From: an uncultured Prevotella sp.
Lineage (GTDB): Bacteria > Bacteroidota > Bacteroidia > Bacteroidales > Bacteroidaceae
Length of the DNA: 56,294 nt
Assembly: GCA_900544825.1 (NCBI GenBank)
Contig: UQWP01000008.1
Span: forward strand, 1 to 56,294
Direction: 5' to 3'
Shown here: in pieces, positions 40,654-49,074 of the stretch
How the letters are laid out: every line of letters starts with the position of its first letter
Numbering within the stretch: position 1 is the first letter of the stretch
Made by a program: the position numbers and the translations under genes
Notes under the pieces: generated by a model
What the model saw: only the letters and a program-made list of their open reading frames with translations
What the model was told of the DNA's origin: nothing
Databases searched by the model: none

Positions 40654-42378
40654 ATGAATTGGAATTCAACAGAATTCGTATGGCTTGATTGGACAGTACT
40701 CGCCATTGGTGTAATCGGCGTAATCTGGGCTGTCTGGCATGCGATCGTGAAAGACAGAAAGGCTCAGAAGGGTGAAGACTCTTCTGCTTACCTCTTCGGT
40801 AAGGGCGAGCCATGGTATGTAATCGGTATGGCTATCTTCGCAGCCAACATCGGTTCTGAGCACCTCGTGGGTCTTGCTGGTACTGGCGCCAAGAGCGGTG
40901 TAGGTATGGCTCACTGGGAGATGCAGGGTTGGATGATCCTCATCCTCGGTTGGTTGTTCGTACCTTTCTATCAGTTGCTCATCAACAAGATGGGTAAGAT
41001 CATCACCATGCCTGACTTCCTCAAGTTCCGCTACACTCAGCGTACAGGTTCATGGCTCTCTATCATCACACTCGTGGCTTACATCCTCACCAAGGTGAGC
41101 GTTACCGCTCTTACTGGTGGTATTTTCTTCGAGTATCTCTGGGGCTTGAACTTCTGGGTAGGTGCTATCGGCTTGATCATCCTCACTACCATCTTCACCG
41201 TATTCGGCGGCATGAAGGGTGTAATGACCTTGTCAACCATCCAGACTCCTATCCTCGTCATCGGTTCATTCCTCGTGCTCTTCCTCGGTCTCTCTACCCT
41301 CGGTGGTGGAAGCGTCTCTGCAGGTTGGGCAGATATGATGGACTACTGCGGCAAGTTGAACAACGGCTACGGTACAACCCACATGTTCCACTGGGAGGCA
41401 GGTGACTCTATGTATCAGGAGTATCCTGGTTTCGTAGTATTCATCGGTGCAACCATCATCGGTTTCTGGTACTGGTGTACTGACCAGCACATCGTTCAGC
41501 GTGTACTCGGTCAGGTTCCTGGCGAGAGCAACGTAGAGGTAATGAAGCGTGCTCGCCGCGGTACTATCGCAGCCGGTTTCTTCAAGGTTCTCCCTTGCTT
41601 CATGTTCTTGATTCCAGGTATGATTGCAGCAGCCTTGGCTCAGAAGGGCGCTATCCAGATGAACGAGACTGATGCAGCCTTCGCCATCATGGTAAAGACC
41701 GTACTTCCTGCAGGTATCAAGGGAATCGTAACCATCGGTTTCATCTGCGCACTCGTTGCTTCTTTGGCAGCATTCTTCAACAGCTGTGCTACCCTCTTCA
41801 CCGAGGACTTCTACAAGCCATTGAAGAAGGGAATGTCTGAGGCTCACTACGTACTCGTTGGCCGTATCGCTACCGTAGTAGTTGTAGTTCTCGGTTTCGC
41901 ATGGTTGCCAATCATGATGAAGATGGACACCCTTTACAACTACCTCCAGGGAATCCAGTCACTCCTGGCTCCAGCCATGGTAGCTGTATTTGCAATGGGT
42001 ATCTTCTTCAAGAAGATTACTCCAAAGGCAGGTGAGTACACCATGATTACCGGTTTCCTCATCGGTATGCTCCGCCTCGTTACCAACGTCATCACCGATA
42101 CTGGTAAGGCAACAATGGATGGTGCATTCTGGGATTACACCGCATGGTTCTGGCAGACCAACTGGCTCGTATTCGAGTGCTGGCTGCTCGTCTTCCTCAT
42201 CATCTTCATGGTAGTAGTGAGCTGCTTCACTCCAGCCCCAAGCAAGGAGCAGGTAGAGGCAATCACCTTCACATCCGACTTCAAGAAGTCTATCCGTGAG
42301 AGCTGGGGTGCGTTCGATATCATTGGTACACTCGTAGTAATCGGCCTCTGTGCTGCATTCTACGCTTACTTCTGGTAA
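40654..42378 (+). CDS. Sodium/sugar symporter (SSS family), 574 aa
   Basis: About 14 hydrophobic segments with SGLT-type signatures AANIGSEHLVGLAGTGAKSGVGMAHWE, MPDFLKFRYTQRTG and WYWCTDQHIVQRVLG. In Bacteroides arabinose regulons a transporter of this family sits beside araR and imports L-arabinose; the same neighbourhood here suggests the same job. The rest of the protein follows the family length. The gene is 118 bp after the lipoprotein epimerase and 216 bp before araR. Confidence 0.93.
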   Translation: MNWNSTEFVWLDWTVLAIGVIGVIWAVWHAIVKDRKAQKGEDSSAYLFGKGEPWYVIGMAIFAANIGSEHLVGLAGTGAKSGVGMAHWEMQGWMILILGWLFVPFYQLLINKMGKIITMPDFLKFRYTQRTGSWLSIITLVAYILTKVSVTALTGGIFFEYLWGLNFWVGAIGLIILTTIFTVFGGMKGVMTLSTIQTPILVIGSFLVLFLGLSTLGGGSVSAGWADMMDYCGKLNNGYGTTHMFHWEAGDSMYQEYPGFVVFIGATIIGFWYWCTDQHIVQRVLGQVPGESNVEVMKRARRGTIAAGFFKVLPCFMFLIPGMIAAALAQKGAIQMNETDAAFAIMVKTVLPAGIKGIVTIGFICALVASLAAFFNSCATLFTEDFYKPLKKGMSEAHYVLVGRIATVVVVVLGFAWLPIMMKMDTLYNYLQGIQSLLAPAMVAVFAMGIFFKKITPKAGEYTMITGFLIGMLRLVTNVITDTGKATMDGAFWDYTAWFWQTNWLVFECWLLVFLIIFMVVVSCFTPAPSKEQVEAITFTSDFKKSIRESWGAFDIIGTLVVIGLCAAFYAYFW

Positions 42379-42388
42379 AATATAGATA

Positions 42389-42478
42389 AAGTTAGGAGTT
42401 AGAAGCTGGAAGGATGGAATTTTCCTTTAGTGTGTAATAGTTAGCAGGTTCCTTTCTTCTCCTTCTGACTCCCAACTT
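42389..42478 (+). other. Large imperfect hairpin after the symporter gene
   Basis: AAGTTAGGAGTTAGAAG (42389-42405) and CTTCTGACTCCCAACTT (42462-42478) pair at 16 of 17 positions counting one G-U. No T run follows. It is 10 nt past the symporter stop, and a smaller CCAAAG/CTTTGG stem comes next. Confidence 0.55.
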
Positions 42479-42594
42479 CCCCAAAGAAACTCTTTGGCGG
42501 CAAGGCTCCCTTTTAGAAGCGCAGCCTGAAGCTAAAGCAACACAAAAACTATCAATTAATTCATTGAATCTTAACATCAAAAATCAATACGACC

Positions 42595-43275
42595 ATGACG
42601 CAGTTTTATAACGAATACTCCAAGGTTCTGGTTTCCGTGGATTGCATTATCTTCGGATTTAACGGCAACAACCTTCAAGTCCTGATAGGCAAACGAAAGA
42701 TGGACCCGGGACGCGGCGAATGGTCACTCTATGGTGGTTTCGTTGGAGCCAACGAAAATCTAGAGGACGCTGCAAACAGAGTCATCCTGGATCTTACTGG
42801 AATGAAGAACCTCTATATAAGACAAGTGGGTGCATTCGGCAGAATCGACCGAGACCCAGGTGAGCGAGTTATCTCCATCGCCTACTGCGCCCTCATCAAT
42901 GTGGTAGATTACGATGATAGTCTCCGCATCGAGCACGGCCTGGAATGGGTAAGTCTGAATGAACTTCCAGAACTCTATTCCGACCACCGAACCATGATTC
43001 ACGACGCCATCTGTCAGATTCGCCGTCGCATCAATCATGAACCACTGAGCTTCAAGCTCCTCCCCGACCTCTTTACGCTGACCCAGCTTCAGCACGTGTT
43101 CGAGGCAGTGATGGGAGAAGAGATTGACAAGCGCAACTTCCGCAAGCGCGTGAAGGATATTGACTTTATCGAGAAGACAGAACTCATCGACAAGGTTACT
43201 TCGAAACGAGGCGCCGCCCTCTACCGCTTCAACAAGAAAGCATACGAGGAAGACCCATCGTTCAACTTGAAATAG
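42595..43275 (+). CDS. araR: AraR-type Nudix-domain transcription regulator, 226 aa
   Basis: Residues 10-140 form a Nudix fold, but the Nudix box (48-70, GFVGANENLEDAANRVILDLTGM-like region) lacks the REUxEE catalytic glutamates, so it should bind a ligand without hydrolysis. The rest (about 150-226) is a winged helix-turn-helix, with LTQLQHVFEAVMGEEIDKRNFRKRV as core. This is the plan of NrtR-family regulators; the Bacteroides thetaiotaomicron homologue AraR is a repressor released by L-arabinose. The position between the sugar symporter and araD-araA-araB supports the same role. Confidence 0.92.
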   Translation: MTQFYNEYSKVLVSVDCIIFGFNGNNLQVLIGKRKMDPGRGEWSLYGGFVGANENLEDAANRVILDLTGMKNLYIRQVGAFGRIDRDPGERVISIAYCALINVVDYDDSLRIEHGLEWVSLNELPELYSDHRTMIHDAICQIRRRINHEPLSFKLLPDLFTLTQLQHVFEAVMGEEIDKRNFRKRVKDIDFIEKTELIDKVTSKRGAALYRFNKKAYEEDPSFNLK

Positions 43276-43346
43276 AAAACGAACAGTTCCCTTGCAGAAG
43301 GAACTCCCAATATAGAAGCAAACAAACAACATTAACGAAATATATT

Positions 43347-44045
43347 ATGTTAGAAGAATTAAAAGAAAAAGTGTTCAAGGCAAACCTTGACCTGGTGAAG
43401 CACAACCTCGTGCTCTTTACATGGGGAAATGTGAGCGGAATCGACCGTGAGAAGGGTCTGGTTGTCATCAAGCCATCAGGTGTTGACTACGACACCATGA
43501 AGGCTAGCGACATGGTGGTAGTTGACCTGGAGACCGGCAAGGTAGTAGAAGGCGACCTGAATCCATCTTCAGATACTCCTACCCACCTGGTACTCTACCG
43601 TGTATTCCCAGAGTTGGGCGGCGTGGTTCACACCCACTCTACCTACGCTACAGCCTGGGCTCAGGCAGGATTGGACATCCCTAACATCGGTACTACCCAC
43701 GCAGACTATTTCCACGACTGCATTCCTTGCACCGATGCAATGACAGAGGATATGATGGCTGAGTATGAGCACAATACAGGTGTAGTAATCGTTGACCGAT
43801 TCAAGAAGGACAACATCAATCCGGTTCACACTCCAGGCGTACTGGTCAAGAACCACGGTCCTTTCACATGGGGTAAGGATGCTGACCAGGCTGTTTACCA
43901 CGCAGTGGTAGCCGAGCAGGTGGCAAAGATGGCGTTCATCTCTTTCAGCGTGAATCCAAACACCACCATGAACCCATTGCTCGTAGAGAAGCACTTCAAC
44001 CGCAAGCATGGTCCTAACGCTTACTACGGACAGAAGAAGCACTAA
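43347..44045 (+). CDS. araD: L-ribulose-5-phosphate 4-epimerase, 232 aa
   Basis: This is a class II aldolase-type zinc enzyme with TWGNVSGIDRE, the zinc ligands HTHS (residues about 94-97), GTTHADYF and KNHGPFTWG. It converts L-ribulose 5-phosphate to D-xylulose 5-phosphate, the last step of arabinose entry. It is 71 bp behind araR and 78 bp before araA, in a likely polycistronic unit; no promoter consensus is seen in either gap. Confidence 0.97.
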   Translation: MLEELKEKVFKANLDLVKHNLVLFTWGNVSGIDREKGLVVIKPSGVDYDTMKASDMVVVDLETGKVVEGDLNPSSDTPTHLVLYRVFPELGGVVHTHSTYATAWAQAGLDIPNIGTTHADYFHDCIPCTDAMTEDMMAEYEHNTGVVIVDRFKKDNINPVHTPGVLVKNHGPFTWGKDADQAVYHAVVAEQVAKMAFISFSVNPNTTMNPLLVEKHFNRKHGPNAYYGQKKH

Positions 44046-44123
44046 TCTCCCAATGAGATTGATGCAGACAGAAGAAGTAAAAAAAAAGATTTTCAATAAC
44101 AACATTAAAAACAACAAACAATC

Positions 44124-45665
44124 ATGATTAAGGCATTTGAGAATTTAGAGGTATGGTTTGTAACTGGTGCACAGCTTCTTTACGGAGGCGAGACAGTTAA
44201 GATAGTAGATGGTCACTCAAAGGACATGGTAGATGGTCTGAACAACAGTGGCATCATCCCAATCAAGGTAGTTTACAAGGGCACAGCTAACTCTTCAGCA
44301 GAGGTAGAGGCTGTCATGAAGGCTGCCAACAACGACGAGAAGTGCGTAGGTATCATCACTTGGATGCACACCTTCTCTCCAGCTAAGATGTGGATCAAGG
44401 GCTTGCAGGCTCTCGAGAAGCCTCTCCTCCACTTCCACACTCAGTACAACGCAGAACTCCCTTGGGATTCTATCGATATGGACTTCATGAACCTCAACCA
44501 GTCAGCTCACGGCGACATCGAGTTCGGTCACATCTGCACCCGTATGCGCATCCCTAGAAAGGTAGTTGTAGGTTACTGGAAGAGCGAAGAGGCTCAGAAG
44601 CAGATTGCTACATGGGCTCGCGTAGCTGCAGGTGTTGCTGATGCTCACAACGTACGCTGCCTGATGTTCGGTATGAACATGAACAACGTAGCCGTAACTG
44701 ATGGCGACCGCGTAGAGTTCGAGCAGCGCATGGGTTACCACGTAGATTACTACCCAGTATCTTCACTCATGGAGTACTTCAAGAAGGTAACAGATGCTGA
44801 GGCAGATGCGCTCGTTGAGGAGTACAAGAAGGAATATACCATCAAGATCGATGAGTCTGGCGAGGAAGTTTACTGGGAGAAGGTAAAGAACGCAGCTAAG
44901 GCTGAAATTGCTCTCCGTCGCGTATTGAAGGATGAGAATGCAGTAGCATTCACAACTAACTTCGATGACCTCGGTGACGCAAACATCGACGATCCTAACT
45001 TCTGCGGGTTCGACCAGATTCCTGGTTTGGCTTCACAGCGACTGATGGCAGAGGGTTACGGTTTCGGTGCAGAGGGTGACTGGAAGACAGCTTGCCTCTA
45101 CCGCACACTCTGGGTTATGAACCAGGGCTTGGAGAAGGGTTGCTCATTCCTCGAGGACTACACACTCAACTTCGCAGAGGACCGCACATCTAGCCTCCAG
45201 AGCCACATGCTCGAGGTTTGCCCATTGATCGCTTCAGACAAGCCAAAGCTCGAGGTTCACTTCCTCGGTATCGGTATCCGCAAGCAGCAGACTGCCCGCC
45301 TCGTGTTCACATCTAAGACAGGTAAGGGTATCAAGGCAACTGTAGTTGACCTCGGCAACCGTTTCCGTCTCATCGCAAGTGAGGTAGAGTGCATCGAGCC
45401 AAAGGCAATGCCTAAGCTCCCTGTAGCTTCAGCTCTCTGGGTTCCACAACCAACCTTCGAGATTGGTGCAGGTGCTTGGATCCTCGCTGGTGGTACTCAC
45501 CACAGTGCATTCTCTTACGACATCACTGCTGAGTACTGGGAGGATTTCTGCGAGATCCTGGGTATTGAGTTCGTCAACATCGACAAGAACACAACTATCA
45601 GCAGCTTCAAGCAGCAGCTCCGCAACAATGAGATTTACTACATGCTCAACAAGGCATTACGCTAA
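44124..45665 (+). CDS. araA: L-arabinose isomerase, 513 aa
   Basis: The family pattern runs from EVWFVTGAQLLYG at the N terminus through THMHTFSPAKMWI-like (here TWMHTFSPAKMWI) and FHTQYNAELPWDSIDMDFMNLNQSAHGD, to the C-terminal WILAGGTHHSAFS carrying metal-ligand histidines. It isomerises L-arabinose to L-ribulose in the cytoplasm. Full length for the family. araB follows after 20 bp. Confidence 0.98.
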   Translation: MIKAFENLEVWFVTGAQLLYGGETVKIVDGHSKDMVDGLNNSGIIPIKVVYKGTANSSAEVEAVMKAANNDEKCVGIITWMHTFSPAKMWIKGLQALEKPLLHFHTQYNAELPWDSIDMDFMNLNQSAHGDIEFGHICTRMRIPRKVVVGYWKSEEAQKQIATWARVAAGVADAHNVRCLMFGMNMNNVAVTDGDRVEFEQRMGYHVDYYPVSSLMEYFKKVTDAEADALVEEYKKEYTIKIDESGEEVYWEKVKNAAKAEIALRRVLKDENAVAFTTNFDDLGDANIDDPNFCGFDQIPGLASQRLMAEGYGFGAEGDWKTACLYRTLWVMNQGLEKGCSFLEDYTLNFAEDRTSSLQSHMLEVCPLIASDKPKLEVHFLGIGIRKQQTARLVFTSKTGKGIKATVVDLGNRFRLIASEVECIEPKAMPKLPVASALWVPQPTFEIGAGAWILAGGTHHSAFSYDITAEYWEDFCEILGIEFVNIDKNTTISSFKQQLRNNEIYYMLNKALR

Positions 45666-45685
45666 TTTTTAATATCTTATAAGAA

Positions 45686-47278
45686 ATGAGCGCAAAAACT
45701 ATTATAGAATCAGGTAAAGCCATTCTCGGTATCGAGTTTGGCTCTACCCGAATCAAGGCTGTCTTGATCGACACCGACAATAACCCTATCGCACAGGGTA
45801 GCTTTGAGTGGGAAAACCAGTTGGTAGATGGTCTCTGGACTTACAGCATCGACACCATCTGGAAGGGTTTGCAGGATTGCTACGCTGACCTCCGCAAGAA
45901 CGTGAAGGCTGAGTACGACTGCGAAATCAAGCAGTTGGCTGCCATCGGTATTTCTGCGATGATGCACGGCTACATGGCTTTCGGCAAGGATGAGAACATC
46001 CTCGTTCCATTCCGCACCTGGCGCAACACCAACACCGCACAGGCTGCTGCCGAGCTTTCAGAGCTCTTCCACTTCAACATCCCATTGCGTTGGAGCATCT
46101 CTCACGTTTACCAGGCTATCCTCAACGGCGAGGAGCACATCAACAAGATTGACTTCCTCACCACTCTCGCCGGTTATATCCACTGGCAGCTCACTGGCAA
46201 GAAGGTTCTGGGCGTAGGCGACGCATCAGGTATGCTCCCTATCGATTCCAACACCAACAACTACGATGCTGAGATGGTGGCTAAGTTCGACAAGCTCATC
46301 GAGCCTAAGAACCTGGGCTGGAAGATTCTCGACATTCTCCCTGAGGTCTTGAACGCAGGCGAAGACGCTGGCGTCCTGACCGAGGAAGGTGCGAAGAAGC
46401 TCGACCCATCAGGCACTCTCCAGGCTGGTGCTCCTCTCTGTCCTCCAGAGGGTGATGCTGGTACAGGTATGGTAGCTACCAACGCTGTCCGTCAGCGTAC
46501 AGGTAACGTAAGTGCAGGTACTTCTTCTTTCTCTATGATCGTGTTGGAGAAAGCCTTGAGCCAACCTTACGAAGTCATTGATATGGTGACAACTCCAGAC
46601 GGCAGTCCTGTTGCCATGGTTCACTGCAACAACTGTACTTCCGACCTCAACGCATGGGTTGGTTTGTTCAAGCAGTACCAGGAGTTGCTCGGCGTTCCGG
46701 TAGATATGAACGAGGTGTTCGGCAAGCTCTACAACCACGCTCTCGAGGGCGATGCAGACTGCGGCGGCTTGATCGCTTACAACTACATTTCAGGTGAGCC
46801 TGTAACCGGTTTGGCTGAGGGTCGCCCAATGTTCGTACGCTCTGCCAACGACCACTTCAACCTCGCCAACTTCATGCGCGCCAACCTCTACGCTTCAGTA
46901 GCCGTACTGAAGATTGGTAACGACGTATTGTTCAAGGACGAGAAGGTGCAGGTAGATCGCATCACCGGTCATGGCGGTCTGTTCAAGACCAAGGGTGTAG
47001 GTCAGCGCATCCTCGCAGCAGCCATCAACTCCCCTATCTCTGTCATGGAGACTGCAGGCGAAGGTGGTGCTTGGGGTATTGCCCTGCTCGCAGGCTACCT
47101 CGTCAACAATGCTGAGAAGCTGAGCCTGGCTGATTACCTCGACCAGAAGGTATTCGCAGGCAACACCGGTGTGGAGATTGCTCCTACAGCAGAAGATGTG
47201 GCTGGTTTCGACAAGTACATCGAAACCTACAAGGCTGGTCTCGCCATCGAGCAGGCAGCTGTAGCCAACAAGAAATAA
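45686..47278 (+). CDS. araB: L-ribulokinase (FGGY family), 530 aa
   Basis: The FGGY kinase N-terminal ATP-grasp-like motif GIEFGSTRIKAVLID opens the protein. MMHGYMAF and the C-terminal TGHGGLFKTKGVGQRILAAA follow. The position directly after araA and the absence of any other ribulokinase make phosphorylation of L-ribulose the expected activity; annotation pipelines sometimes label this branch xylulokinase-like. Confidence 0.93.
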   Translation: MSAKTIIESGKAILGIEFGSTRIKAVLIDTDNNPIAQGSFEWENQLVDGLWTYSIDTIWKGLQDCYADLRKNVKAEYDCEIKQLAAIGISAMMHGYMAFGKDENILVPFRTWRNTNTAQAAAELSELFHFNIPLRWSISHVYQAILNGEEHINKIDFLTTLAGYIHWQLTGKKVLGVGDASGMLPIDSNTNNYDAEMVAKFDKLIEPKNLGWKILDILPEVLNAGEDAGVLTEEGAKKLDPSGTLQAGAPLCPPEGDAGTGMVATNAVRQRTGNVSAGTSSFSMIVLEKALSQPYEVIDMVTTPDGSPVAMVHCNNCTSDLNAWVGLFKQYQELLGVPVDMNEVFGKLYNHALEGDADCGGLIAYNYISGEPVTGLAEGRPMFVRSANDHFNLANFMRANLYASVAVLKIGNDVLFKDEKVQVDRITGHGGLFKTKGVGQRILAAAINSPISVMETAGEGGAWGIALLAGYLVNNAEKLSLADYLDQKVFAGNTGVEIAPTAEDVAGFDKYIETYKAGLAIEQAAVANKK

Positions 47279-47291
47279 TATCATCCATTTC

Positions 47292-47330
47292 AGTACGTTT
47301 GTGGGGGGATTTTGCCCTCACAAACGTACT
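47292..47330 (+). other. Intercistronic hairpin between araB and the GH51 gene
   Basis: AGTACGTTTGTG (47292-47303) pairs with CACAAACGTACT (47319-47330); extra G-C pairs are possible in the loop. ATCAAC follows, not a T run. Confidence 0.6.
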
Positions 47331-47390
47331 ATCAACAAGATTAAACTTCAATTTACCCCTATTCTTATAATTAAACAAAAACTTGCACAA

Positions 47391-48965
47391 ATGATGAATA
47401 AACTCTTTGCAACCACACTCTTATCTACTGCGGTTGCATTCTCAGCTCAGGCTCAGGATGTAACAGGAACCATCCACGCCAACCAGGGAACTCAGAAAAT
47501 CAACCGTGAAATCTACGGTCAGTTTGCCGAGCATCTCGGAAGCTGCATCTATGGTGGACTCTGGGTAGGTCCGGAGTCAAACATCCCTAACACCCAGGGT
47601 TACCGCAACGACGTGCTCCAAGCCCTCAAGGACCTCAAGGTTCCTGTATTGAGATGGCCAGGAGGATGCTTCGCCGACGAATACCACTGGATGGACGGAA
47701 TCGGCCCTCGTGAGAAGCGCCCTAAGATGCAGAACAACAACTGGGGAGGAACCATCGAGGACAACTCCTTCGGAACCCACGAGTTCCTGAATCTCTGCGA
47801 GATGCTGGGCTGCGAGCCTTACATCAGCGGAAACGTTGGTTCGGGTACCGTAGAGGAACTGGCTAAATGGGTAGAATACATGACCAGCGACGGCGATACT
47901 CCGATGGCTAAGCTCCGCCGACAGAACGGACGCGACAAGGCCTGGAAGGTGAAATACCTCGGAGTGGGCAACGAGAGCTGGGGATGCGGTGGAAACATGC
48001 GCCCAGAGTACTACTCTGACCTCTTCCGCCGTTACTCCGTATATTGCCGCAACTATGATGGCAACGAACTCTACAAGATTGCATCGGGAGCCAGCGACTA
48101 CGATTACAACTGGACCCAGGTGCTGATGGACCGTGTAGGTCATCGTGCCAACGGAATCTCCCTACATTATTATACAGTAACCGGATGGAGCGGAAGCAAG
48201 GGTTCGGCTACCAAGTTCAGCAACGACGACTACTACTGGACCATGGGCAAGTGCCTCGGCATTGAAGACGTAATCAAGAAGCACGAAGCCATCATGGACA
48301 AGGCAGACCCTAAGAAGCAGATCGGTCTGCTCGTAGATGAATGGGGAAGCTGGTGGGACGAGGAACCTGGAACCATCAAGGGCCACCTCTATCAGCAGAA
48401 CTGTATGCGCGATGCTTTCGTGGCAGCCCTCTCACTCAACGTGTTCCACCGCCACGCCGACCGCATCAAGATGGCGAACATCGCCCAGGTAGTAAACGTG
48501 CTCCAGTCTATGATCCTCACCGACACCAAGGGCACCGGTCACATGGTTCTCACTCCAACCTACCACGTGTTCAAGATGTACAAGGACTTCCAGGACGCAA
48601 CTTATCTTCCAATGGACGTGAAGTGCGATTCGATGGATGTTCGTGGCGATGAGCACGCCAAGGACGGCAGAAAGATTCCTGTGGTTTCTACATCTGCTGC
48701 CAAGAAGTCAGACGGCACCGTAGTGGTTTCACTCGCCAACGTAAGCCTCGACAAGGCTCAGGAGGTAGAGTTCAGCCTCGATGGTCTGAAGGCTCCAAAG
48801 ACAGTGGCTGGCGAGATCCTGAGCTGCAAGAAGGTGAGCGATTTCAACGATTTCGATCACCCGGATGTAGTGAAGCCAGCAACATTCAAGGATGCAAAAT
48901 TGAAGAAAAACACCTTGAAAGTGAAAATTCCTGCAAAATCTATCGTAGTTTTGAAAATAAAATAG
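47391..48965 (+). CDS. Exported GH51 alpha-L-arabinofuranosidase, 524 aa
   Basis: The start at 47391 gives a clean signal peptide (MMNKLFATTLLSTAVAFSAQAQ-like, cleavage after AQA); the frame upstream reads through the preceding hairpin. GH51 motifs are present: IYGQFAEHLG, LRWPGGCFADEYHW, acid/base Glu195 in GVGNES and nucleophile Glu317 in LLVDEWGS. It releases arabinose from arabinan or arabinoxylan side chains, probably in the periplasm. Cleaved arabinose would enter through the symporter and then the araA-B-D pathway encoded alongside. Confidence 0.95.
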   Translation: MMNKLFATTLLSTAVAFSAQAQDVTGTIHANQGTQKINREIYGQFAEHLGSCIYGGLWVGPESNIPNTQGYRNDVLQALKDLKVPVLRWPGGCFADEYHWMDGIGPREKRPKMQNNNWGGTIEDNSFGTHEFLNLCEMLGCEPYISGNVGSGTVEELAKWVEYMTSDGDTPMAKLRRQNGRDKAWKVKYLGVGNESWGCGGNMRPEYYSDLFRRYSVYCRNYDGNELYKIASGASDYDYNWTQVLMDRVGHRANGISLHYYTVTGWSGSKGSATKFSNDDYYWTMGKCLGIEDVIKKHEAIMDKADPKKQIGLLVDEWGSWWDEEPGTIKGHLYQQNCMRDAFVAALSLNVFHRHADRIKMANIAQVVNVLQSMILTDTKGTGHMVLTPTYHVFKMYKDFQDATYLPMDVKCDSMDVRGDEHAKDGRKIPVVSTSAAKKSDGTVVVSLANVSLDKAQEVEFSLDGLKAPKTVAGEILSCKKVSDFNDFDHPDVVKPATFKDAKLKKNTLKVKIPAKSIVVLKIK

Positions 48966-48973
48966 TACTTTTG
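48966..48973 (+). promoter_or_regulatory. Internal promoter before tkt
   Basis: TACTTTTG begins at the base after the GH51 stop codon. No good -33 box is seen. In the leader, TCATCAGTC (48995-49003 region) can pair with GACTGATGA near 49017-49025. Confidence 0.5.
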
Positions 48974-49074
48974 TAGGGTAAATTGCTCATATCATCAGTC
49001 CTCTTCTCTGCAAGAGACTGATGAGCAACAAGTTTCAGCAGAAAAACAATAACAACAACATTAAATACATTTGT

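Noticed and set aside
49021..49074. N-terminal extension of transketolase
   Set aside because: The codons are A-rich (Asn/Lys/Gln runs) like other leaders here, and transketolase homologues start near MNDIKVMNHAADN.
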